Below, one piece after another: positions 15,788 to 21,208 of a DNA stretch of 21,208 nucleotides. Position 1 is the stretch's first letter; every line of letters starts with the position of its first letter. The notes below the pieces were generated by a model. It saw only the letters and a program-made list of their open reading frames with translations, was not told where the DNA came from and searched no databases. The DNA comes from Bacilli bacterium (GTDB lineage Bacteria > Bacillota_I > Bacilli_A > RFN20 > CAG-826). The DNA lies in contig JAKSVY010000028.1 in NCBI GenBank assembly GCA_024413875.1, forward strand, positions 1 through 21,208, in the 5' to 3' direction. Both the position numbers and the translations under genes were made by a program.

Positions 15788-17539
15788 TTAGTTAGAATAT
15801 TTCCAGTTTTCTGGTTTGATTGCGTAATCATCAAAAATCTTTGGAGCGTGCTCGTTGTTTTTGATTTTTTGTAAACAATATTGACCAGCTGCATCAACAA
15901 ATGGTGAAGATTGTAAACATAATTTGATAATTGATTTTGCCTTTTTAAAGACTTCTGTTGTTCCTGAAAGACCAACAACATTGTCTGTGTTAGCGTTTCT
16001 TTGAGCAAATAACTTTGAATAGAATGGACCAGATTGAGTTAAATCATTTGTGTTCATTGGGTAATTAATCATTCTAGGCATACCTGTTTGAACTGAGAAT
16101 GCAGTTAATTCTTCTTCTGTGTATAAGAACTTCATGAATTCAAGACATACACCCTTAAGTTCAGGGTTATTTTTTACGTTACCATTAATCATTGAGAATG
16201 AGTGACCAATATCTACTAAAGCTTGTTCTTTGCCAACAAATGAATCTGAATTAAATACTTCAGTTGGTAAAGACATCCATCTGACATCAAGATTTTCTTT
16301 CTTTCTACCAGTATATCTTTCAAATTGAGCTAAACATCCCATTTCATTAGATTCGTTATACCAATAAGAACCTTCAATGAGCATAGCAGCCTTATCGTAT
16401 TCTGAAGAAACATCACCGAGATATAAGCACTTTTGTGCATCATAGTGAGACTTTGTTGAGATACCTGAGTCAAGGTTAAAGAAACCTTCGTTTTTAATGA
16501 TATCTAAGAGTGCGATTGCGTAGTACTTAGCAGCCATATCGTTTCCTAAATAGCCTTGTGTGCCATCACTAGACATTGTTACCATTTTTGTTTTTGGTTT
16601 TTTAACATAATCAATGCCTTCAAATGCATTTCCATCATAAACAATGTTTCCTGAAGCATCTCTTTCAACAACTTCAATTTCTCCAACACAGTTGTAGTAA
16701 TTTTTCATTTGTTGAGCTCCAGCAAGCGCAGACCATAAACCAGAGATTAGGTAGTCTCCATACTTTTGGTATTGTCCTGAAATACAAATTGGAGCGCAGT
16801 TATTTGATTTGATGTAATCCATTAAAACGATGAATTGTTGCATTGTTGCAGGAAGTCCATCGTCTTCAGTGTTGTAAACACCATCTGGTCCTTTACTTCT
16901 CTTTGTGTCTAATGTGCTAACAAAGTTTTCAGTACCATACTTACAATCCCATTCAATAGAATCTTCAGCGTCATCTGCTGCAAAGTATGCGTAAAGGCTA
17001 TCAAAGATTTCGTGGTTATATGTTAAACCACCATAATATTCATAGTGTGGTAATCCATAATAACTTCCTTGAACTTGTAAACCATCTTTAACTGAATCAA
17101 AGATATTAGATTCTAATGATCCACCTTGTCTTGATGAATCTTTAACAATTTCATCAAGGTTAAGAAGTAAACCAGCTTGTGCTAATTCTTGAATATCTGA
17201 GAATCTTTCATCAAAGAACATTGATGTATTAGATTTATCCATTGTGCTGGTCTTAAGTTCAAATGAGTTAATGAATTTAATGTAAACGCCTTTCTTGCCT
17301 TCTGCAAAAGATGTATCGGCGTGAAGTTTAGCAAATCTATCAGCAGCCTTTTCAATCCATAAACTACCAATACCACCACCAAAGTTACCGACAGTGATTG
17401 TTGTCTTATTAGGGCCTTCAGTATTCCATTCAGATTCGAACGAGTTTGCTGTGCCACCATTACCAAATTTTCCACATCCTGTGATAGCTAAAAGAGATGC
17501 TATTGCAGTAGTAAGAAATATAACCTTGTTATTCTTCAT
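15788..17539 (-). CDS. Extracellular solute-binding lipoprotein of a sugar ABC importer
   Basis: This 583-residue protein is the first gene of the long operon. It has a lipoprotein signal with lipobox AITGC (Cys22) and a cluster B/family 1 binding-protein fold. It is longer than the usual 400-450 residues, with extra loops near 185-235 and 290-320. The segment DGVYNTEDDG (219-228) looks like a calcium-binding loop. The region GLPHYEYYGGLTYN (162-175) matches the hinge segment typical of family 1 binding proteins. It should deliver an oligosaccharide or glycoside to the two permeases encoded directly downstream; the ligand is not readable from sequence. An AAGGAG site 9 nt upstream fixes the start, and a promoter and terminator lie just ahead. 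Confidence 0.93.
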   Translation of the reverse strand: MKNNKVIFLTTAIASLLAITGCGKFGNGGTANSFESEWNTEGPNKTTITVGNFGGGIGSLWIEKAADRFAKLHADTSFAEGKKGVYIKFINSFELKTSTMDKSNTSMFFDERFSDIQELAQAGLLLNLDEIVKDSSRQGGSLESNIFDSVKDGLQVQGSYYGLPHYEYYGGLTYNHEIFDSLYAYFAADDAEDSIEWDCKYGTENFVSTLDTKRSKGPDGVYNTEDDGLPATMQQFIVLMDYIKSNNCAPICISGQYQKYGDYLISGLWSALAGAQQMKNYYNCVGEIEVVERDASGNIVYDGNAFEGIDYVKKPKTKMVTMSSDGTQGYLGNDMAAKYYAIALLDIIKNEGFFNLDSGISTKSHYDAQKCLYLGDVSSEYDKAAMLIEGSYWYNESNEMGCLAQFERYTGRKKENLDVRWMSLPTEVFNSDSFVGKEQALVDIGHSFSMINGNVKNNPELKGVCLEFMKFLYTEEELTAFSVQTGMPRMINYPMNTNDLTQSGPFYSKLFAQRNANTDNVVGLSGTTEVFKKAKSIIKLCLQSSPFVDAAGQYCLQKIKNNEHAPKIFDDYAIKPENWKYSN

Positions 17540-17548
17540 AAAGAGTTT

Positions 17549-17554
17549 CTCCTT
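17549..17554 (-). promoter_or_regulatory. Ribosome binding site of the solute-binding protein gene
   Basis: AAGGAG lies 9 nt before the ATG at 17539 and decides that start codon. It is one of the stronger sites in the window, as expected for the highly expressed binding protein of an ABC importer. Confidence 0.85.
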
Positions 17555-17566
17555 AATATTAGAAAT

Positions 17567-17575
17567 ATTATATCA
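17567..17575 (-). promoter_or_regulatory. Extended -10 promoter of the long glycan operon
   Basis: On the minus strand TGATATAAT is a perfect extended -10 element (TGn plus TATAAT), ending 27 nt before the ATG of the binding protein. No convincing -35 box lies 16-18 nt upstream, where the terminator stem sits, which is acceptable for an extended -10 promoter. Transcription would start near 17560. Its first T is the last T of the terminator tract. Confidence 0.65.
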
Positions 17576-17605
17576 AAAAACGCTCTTCTCTTTGAGCGCT
17601 TTTTT
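17575..17605 (-). terminator. Rho-independent terminator after the glycosidase gene
   Basis: On the minus strand the order is A6, GCGCTC, loop AAAGAGAA, GAGCG, T6. The core stem CGCTC/GAGCG has 5 GC-rich pairs, extended by A-U pairs after one bulged G, and ends in six Ts. It lies 38 nt after the glycosidase stop at 17644. The A-tract on the other side means it could also work on the plus strand, but no plus-strand gene faces it. It separates the two transcription units, unless a promoter upstream makes it an attenuator. Confidence 0.8.
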
Positions 17606-17628
17606 CATATAGTAGAAAATAAAATAAA

Positions 17629-17657
17629 ATTATAGAGAATGAATTATTTAATTTTAA
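17629..17657 (-). promoter_or_regulatory. Possible second promoter ahead of the terminator
   Basis: TTAAAA (17652-17657), a 17-nt spacer and TATAAT (17629-17634) form a reasonable sigma-A promoter on the minus strand, overlapping the end of the glycosidase gene. A transcript from it would run into the hairpin at 17575-17605 before reaching the binding-protein gene, so that hairpin could act as an attenuator. The region is very AT-rich and the match may be chance. Confidence 0.3.
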
Positions 17658-19353
17658 AGAAATTATCCTTGGAATATTGCATTGCAAATGCTGGGGTAGC
17701 ACTCCAAGCTTGAAGATTTGAACCATCTCCAAAATATGGTGATATATATTCAAGAGGTGTTAATTTGTGATTTTTAATCGCAAAATTAAATGTGTGTGAA
17801 AGAGCATATTCGTAATCGCGTCCGTTAATCATAAGCATGTACGCAAACATGCCTGTCCAATAAGGCCAGTTTGCTCCATTGTGATACCAATAAGGGAGCG
17901 ATGATTTTGAAAGGATATCTGTATATCGTTTGTAATTTGGATAAACAGTTAAAACACCAAAATCTTCTAGTTCTGCGTGGTTTTTTGCATATAATTTGTT
18001 CTCGAGATTATCGATAAATCTTTCTTTTTTATCAGTTGGAACAATTTCAAAAAGAACAGCCAATATTGTATCAATACTTAAATTTGCTTCAGTATAATCT
18101 CCATCAATATAGTTTACATAGTAACCAAGATCTTCACTCCATAAAATGTTATTGATAGCGTCTTTAACAACTTCAGCTTCTTTTAAGTAAGTATTATCCC
18201 CACCCAAAATAGAACCTAAACACATAAGGGCACGATAATACAAGCATTCATCATATGTAACATAGCCATCTCTATTAACAGCATCTGCCCAGTCTAGTCT
18301 ATTTAATGGTCCTCGCTTATAGATTAAGTGAGTGTCATCTGCAAAAGTCATCATACGATTTACAACTTTTTGACATAATTCAAGAATTGTAAATTTACCA
18401 TTTATGACTTCGTTTAAAATACTGTTATCGCCAGAATGATTGATATAATCAAACACCTCCATAACAAAGAAGAATGGGCTATCGTAATGACCACCCCAGA
18501 ACGATGTGTAATCAGCTTTTACTGCAGATGGGCATTCACCATCATCTTTAATTCCTTTTGCAAGTGTGATGATTTGATTTTTAACAATGTCTTTGTGTTC
18601 TTTATGGAGACAAAGAATAGTCCAATATGAATCACGATAATAAGTTCTAAAAGGAGAAACATAATTTACCCCTGCTGTTAAAGCTGAGAAATTAGGAATC
18701 TCTTTATAGTTTTCAAGGGCAGTAAACATTGATGAACAATAAAGAGCTTTTCTTTCTTCGGTGTTAGCAATTTCAGGCATAACAATATCATCAATTTCGT
18801 TAGTTAATTGCTTTTCAATAGAGTTAACTCTTCTAACAATCTTTTTTGGATCATCAGTAAATGAAATAGCAATCTTAATATCGTCTTTGCTTCCGTTAGC
18901 CTTAATAACGTAAGAATAATTAGGTGCTAAATATTCATAAGGATAATTGGATACAAGTTTTGGAACATCCACAAATGCTGTGTAGTCGTTGACTAAAACA
19001 ATTTCTTTTTTTGTTTTAAAAGTTGTTTTAATTCTATTTAAAATGAATGACTCATAACCAAATTGGGAAATAACAATTTTTCCATCTTCTAATTCATAAA
19101 TAATCTTTTGGATACGACCACAATTTATTACTTTCTTTTTAGTGAAAATTGAAAGTGGTTCGCCATCAATAAAAATATTTAAATATGATTGAGCGTTGAT
19201 GTTGTATCTTGGATTGTTCGCATAGTGAAAAGACTTAAAACCACCTCTTCCATCAAATTGTGTAAAAAATTTGGTTGTACCAATATCAAACAATACTTGT
19301 TCATACCCTTGGGCAGAAACGATGATACGTTTATTCTTGAACTTTGTTTTCAT
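17644..19353 (-). CDS. Cytoplasmic six-hairpin (alpha-toroid) glycosidase, GH63/debranching-enzyme-like
   Basis: This 569-residue protein has no signal peptide and should act on imported sugars. Residues about 1-190 are beta-rich, an N-terminal super-sandwich. Residues about 195-569 form a six-hairpin toroid with marks seen in GH63, amylo-alpha-1,6-glucosidase and related families: YYRDSYW (238-244, Asp241), DGECP (271-275), DSPFFF (291-296), LDWADAV (353-359), HNGANWPYWTG (491-501) and PLEYISPYFGDG then QAWSA (533-552). By analogy Asp241 or Asp291 could be the acid and Glu535 the base, but the assignment is open. A GGAGG site 9 nt upstream supports the start, although the gene overlaps the membrane-protein gene by 23 bp. 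It is the last gene before the terminator. The glycosidase fold is likely; the specificity and exact family are unknown. Confidence 0.8.
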   Translation of the reverse strand: MKTKFKNKRIIVSAQGYEQVLFDIGTTKFFTQFDGRGGFKSFHYANNPRYNINAQSYLNIFIDGEPLSIFTKKKVINCGRIQKIIYELEDGKIVISQFGYESFILNRIKTTFKTKKEIVLVNDYTAFVDVPKLVSNYPYEYLAPNYSYVIKANGSKDDIKIAISFTDDPKKIVRRVNSIEKQLTNEIDDIVMPEIANTEERKALYCSSMFTALENYKEIPNFSALTAGVNYVSPFRTYYRDSYWTILCLHKEHKDIVKNQIITLAKGIKDDGECPSAVKADYTSFWGGHYDSPFFFVMEVFDYINHSGDNSILNEVINGKFTILELCQKVVNRMMTFADDTHLIYKRGPLNRLDWADAVNRDGYVTYDECLYYRALMCLGSILGGDNTYLKEAEVVKDAINNILWSEDLGYYVNYIDGDYTEANLSIDTILAVLFEIVPTDKKERFIDNLENKLYAKNHAELEDFGVLTVYPNYKRYTDILSKSSLPYWYHNGANWPYWTGMFAYMLMINGRDYEYALSHTFNFAIKNHKLTPLEYISPYFGDGSNLQAWSATPAFAMQYSKDNFFKIK

Positions 19354-20239
19354 CTGATTTGTCCTCCACTATTTGTTGGTTATATAAACCAATTAGATAA
19401 TAATTAGGATAATTTAATTTATTAATCTTTTCATCAAAAACCGAATAATAATACGAATACACTATCATTAATAACCATGGCAGCAAGAAAATAAAGAACG
19501 CTACATTAATAAACTCATTAATCATAGGAGTAATTATAAGTAGCATTGCTAACAAGTTGCTAACAGCGGGAATCAAGATTAATCCAAGCACTAATAGTAT
19601 TGATTTAATATTTGTAATAATAAGGAATTGAACACTATTTTTAATTGTTAATCCAATACCTGCATTATATACACTCTTATAGTAATAAATATTAACTAAA
19701 AATGGTGTGATAAAAAGAAGGAATATAGCCCCATAAACAAAGAACCATAAAGATGGACCAACCATCTTAAGAAGTAAAGCTAATAAGGCAGTAAAAACAC
19801 CAATAACAAATGAAGTTAATATAAAACTTTTCCAATTGTTTTTGATTCCTTTAATAAAATCATGTTTAAAGAATACGGGTTTCCCAAATAATAGATTTTT
19901 AAAGATGCCAAACGCTCCAGCAAGTCCAATGGCAAAAACCATAAAAAATGGAATACCTATCGCTGTAAATATGAGTGTGTTTGTGAAATAGAAATTAAAA
20001 AATTCAGGTTCTGTAAGTTCTGCTGCTTCATAAAGATTATAGGCATTACTGATGTTAAAATCGCAAAGAAGCCACGAGATTAAAAGAGGTAATGCAAATG
20101 CAAAAAGAACTAATCCTATAAGCAAAAACAAGGGCCTTCTTGTTTTAAAAATGAACTTTAATTGTTGCCTTCTATTGTGTGGAAGACATGCTTCATCAAA
20201 GTCTTTTGGAGCGTAAACTGCTTTCTTAGTCTTTTTCAT
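19331..20239 (-). CDS. Six-helix membrane protein, possibly YesL/DUF624-like
   Basis: This 302-residue polytopic protein has a charged N-terminal tail (about 1-35) and hydrophobic spans at about 37-58, 85-113, 147-170, 172-196, 212-238 and 242-266, then a charged cytoplasmic tail. The segment GAFGIFKNLLFGKPVFF, followed by FIKGIKNNWKSFIL (128-141), resembles the conserved stretch of YesL/DUF624 proteins, which often accompany CUT1 sugar transporters in Bacillota; this similarity is only by eye. It overlaps the ABC ATPase gene by 14 bp and the glycosidase gene by 23 bp, so it is tightly coupled to both. It could be a transporter accessory protein or the membrane part of a separate ABC system with the adjacent ATPase. 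It lacks a recognisable EAA loop. Confidence 0.7.
   Translation of the reverse strand: MKKTKKAVYAPKDFDEACLPHNRRQQLKFIFKTRRPLFLLIGLVLFAFALPLLISWLLCDFNISNAYNLYEAAELTEPEFFNFYFTNTLIFTAIGIPFFMVFAIGLAGAFGIFKNLLFGKPVFFKHDFIKGIKNNWKSFILTSFVIGVFTALLALLLKMVGPSLWFFVYGAIFLLFITPFLVNIYYYKSVYNAGIGLTIKNSVQFLIITNIKSILLVLGLILIPAVSNLLAMLLIITPMINEFINVAFFIFLLPWLLMIVYSYYYSVFDEKINKLNYPNYYLIGLYNQQIVEDKSDENKVQE
19363..19367 (-). promoter_or_regulatory. Ribosome binding site that fixes the glycosidase start
   Basis: GGAGG lies inside the end of the membrane-protein gene, 9 nt before the ATG at 19353. It supports this start even though the two coding regions overlap by 23 bp. Confidence 0.8.
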
Positions 20240-20948
20240 AGTTTATTAAATGTCTTTCCAAAATTTCTTTAGTTGTGTTTTCTTTAACATCATCAAACAC
20301 AATTGTTTGATTAGTTATAATCTTAAAATAATCACCAAAAGATAATGCTTCATCTACATTATGCGTAACATAAAGAACAAACGCATCATTTTCCTTTGCG
20401 TAATCACTTATTACATTTTGAATATTCTTCGCTATTTGAGGATCAATATTAGAAAAAGCCTCGTCCAGTATCAAAATTTTTGGATTGGTTATTAAAGCTT
20501 TTGCAACACATACCTTTTGAACTTGCCCAATTGAAAGTTGGGAAGGTATGCAGTTAATTAAAAAAGGAATTTCAAAAAGTTCTAGTACCTTATAGATACG
20601 TTTTGTAATTTCTTCTGGAGATAGTTTTTGATTTTTTAAAGGAAAGGCTAAGTTATCAAAAATGGTTTTCTTTGGATATAAATATAAAGATTGTTGAACG
20701 TATGAAATTGCTCTTTCCTTTATTGATAATTCATTAGCGTTAACTCCATCAATAGTTATTGTTCCATCATAAGGAAGAATTCCTGTTAAACAATTAAAAA
20801 GAGTTGTTTTTCCGCAACCATTTTCGCCAAATATAATAGTTACACCACCTGAATTAAAATTTATCGACAGACCGTCAAGCCCGTCGATAAATTGATTCTT
20901 TTTAATGATGTAAGTTACTTTAATATTTTCGCAACTTATTGTTTTCAT
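20226..20948 (-). CDS. ABC transporter ATP-binding protein, short MalK-like
   Basis: This 240-residue cytoplasmic ATPase has Walker A GENGCGKTT (41-49), Q-loop Gln85 in SYVQQSLYLYPKKT, signature LSIGQ (138-142), Walker B ILILDE (158-163), D-loop SNID and H-loop His196 in YVTHN. The YPKKTIFDNLAFPL stretch and DEAFSNID resemble the ATPases of CUT1 sugar importers (MalK, MsmX, UgpC), but those have about 365 residues with a C-terminal TOBE/OB regulatory domain that is absent here. The signature has Ile in place of the usual first Gly (LSGGQ). It could power the permeases encoded at 13823-15773, where no ATPase is present, or work with the adjacent six-helix protein. Its ATG overlaps the upstream stop (TAATG). 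Confidence 0.92.
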   Translation of the reverse strand: MKTISCENIKVTYIIKKNQFIDGLDGLSINFNSGGVTIIFGENGCGKTTLFNCLTGILPYDGTITIDGVNANELSIKERAISYVQQSLYLYPKKTIFDNLAFPLKNQKLSPEEITKRIYKVLELFEIPFLINCIPSQLSIGQVQKVCVAKALITNPKILILDEAFSNIDPQIAKNIQNVISDYAKENDAFVLYVTHNVDEALSFGDYFKIITNQTIVFDDVKENTTKEILERHLINYEKD

Positions 20949-21208
20949 TATTTTTCTTTTTTCTTAATTGATACTAAGACAACACCAACAAGTGCAAGTG
21001 AAGATAAAACAGCACTTGTAGCAATAACACTGCCCTTACATCCTTTGGTTGGAGCAGGCGCAACATAATCAGGATCTTTTTCTCCACAACGTGTGCACTT
21101 TCCTTCACTAAATTCGTGACCTAATGCTTCACCCATTTCTTCTGAACTTGCTGCAGTTGATTGTTTTGTAAATAATTCAGTCTTAAATGTTGCTTCATAG
21201 TGACCTTT
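20948..21208 (-). CDS. C-terminus of a membrane-anchored surface protein, 5' end beyond window
   Basis: The open frame runs off the window edge, and only the last 86 residues are visible. It contains GHEFSEGKCTRCGEKDPDY, a short Cys-x2-Cys zinc-ribbon-like motif repeated in many surface proteins of gut Bacillota, then a proline-containing linker, the motif GCKGS, a hydrophobic span of about 20 residues and a lysine-rich tail (SIKKKEK). This layout is a C-terminal membrane anchor, with the rest of the protein outside the cell. An ATG exists at 21136, but it is in the middle of the reading frame and has no ribosome binding site, so it is not taken as the start. The function of the missing part is unknown. 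It is the first visible gene of the region A unit. Confidence 0.8.
   Translation of the reverse strand, partial: KGHYEATFKTELFTKQSTAASSEEMGEALGHEFSEGKCTRCGEKDPDYVAPAPTKGCKGSVIATSAVLSSLALVGVVLVSIKKKEK

Larger units (their letters stand above)
1..17560 (-). other. Predicted single transcription unit: glycan uptake and amino-sugar operon
   Basis: Eleven genes on one strand run from the binding protein to nagA without an internal terminator or a gap over 16 bp. Junctions in transcription order are +14, -20, +2, +2, +13, +16, +1, +2, -4, +1 and +2 bp. Such packing leaves no room for internal promoters outside coding sequence and supports co-transcription. The operon continues past base 1, so its end is not seen. 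Confidence 0.75.

Noticed and set aside
17587..17606. Possible CcpA cre site in the intergenic region
   Set aside because: The core AAAGCGCT is perfect but the outer positions fit poorly, and the same bases form the terminator stem; not strong enough to list as a feature.
21065..21136. A short gene starting at the ATG at 21136
   Set aside because: The frame is open without interruption to the window edge, no ribosome binding site precedes this ATG, and the product is clearly the C-terminal anchor of a longer protein.

Overview
The window comes from an AT-rich, low-GC Gram-positive genome (Bacillota, probably an uncultured gut member of the Bacilli). The evidence is uniformly A/T-rich codon use, Shine-Dalgarno sequences of the AGGAGG type, lipobox-type lipoprotein signals, and exported proteins built from bacterial Ig-like domains. 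TGA is used as a stop codon, so the genetic code is standard. Species-level placement is inference. Every gene I can support lies on the minus strand, so the window reads from high to low coordinates. It is almost fully coding: the longest gap is the 104 bp at 17540-17643. I see no tRNA, rRNA, CRISPR array, insertion sequence or phage gene.

Region A (21208 to 17644) is the end of one transcription unit. It holds the C-terminus of a membrane-anchored surface protein cut by the window edge, a short MalK-like ABC ATPase, a six-helix membrane protein and a cytoplasmic six-hairpin (alpha-toroid) glycosidase. The genes overlap or abut and are followed by a rho-independent terminator at 17575-17605. 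An extended -10 promoter touches that terminator.

Region B (17539 to 1, continuing past the window) looks like one operon of at least 17.5 kb. Its order is: solute-binding lipoprotein, two CUT1-type sugar permeases, a 1021-residue secreted Ig-like protein, a DUF4838 lipoprotein, a BIG2/GLUG-like lipoprotein, four different Gfo/Idh/MocA oxidoreductases, an in-frame fusion of a sugar-phosphate isomerase/epimerase TIM barrel with a NagB-type glucosamine-6-phosphate deaminase, and NagA (cut by the window edge). Seven of the junctions from 13823 downward have 1-4 bp of gap or overlap. Two more have 13 and 16 bp, just long enough to hold a strong ribosome binding site.

Inferred role: capture an amino-sugar-containing glycan at the cell surface, import it through the ABC system (possibly powered by the region A ATPase), cut it with the cytoplasmic glycosidase, modify the sugars by oxidation or epimerisation with the oxidoreductases and TIM barrel, and feed GlcNAc-6-P and GlcN-6-P into glycolysis through NagA and NagB. 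The two points I find most unusual are the TIM barrel-NagB fusion, which still carries an internal ribosome binding site, and the pairing of four Gfo/Idh/MocA paralogues with a TIM barrel. That pairing resembles redox-based glycoside cleavage systems more than a standard GlcNAc operon.
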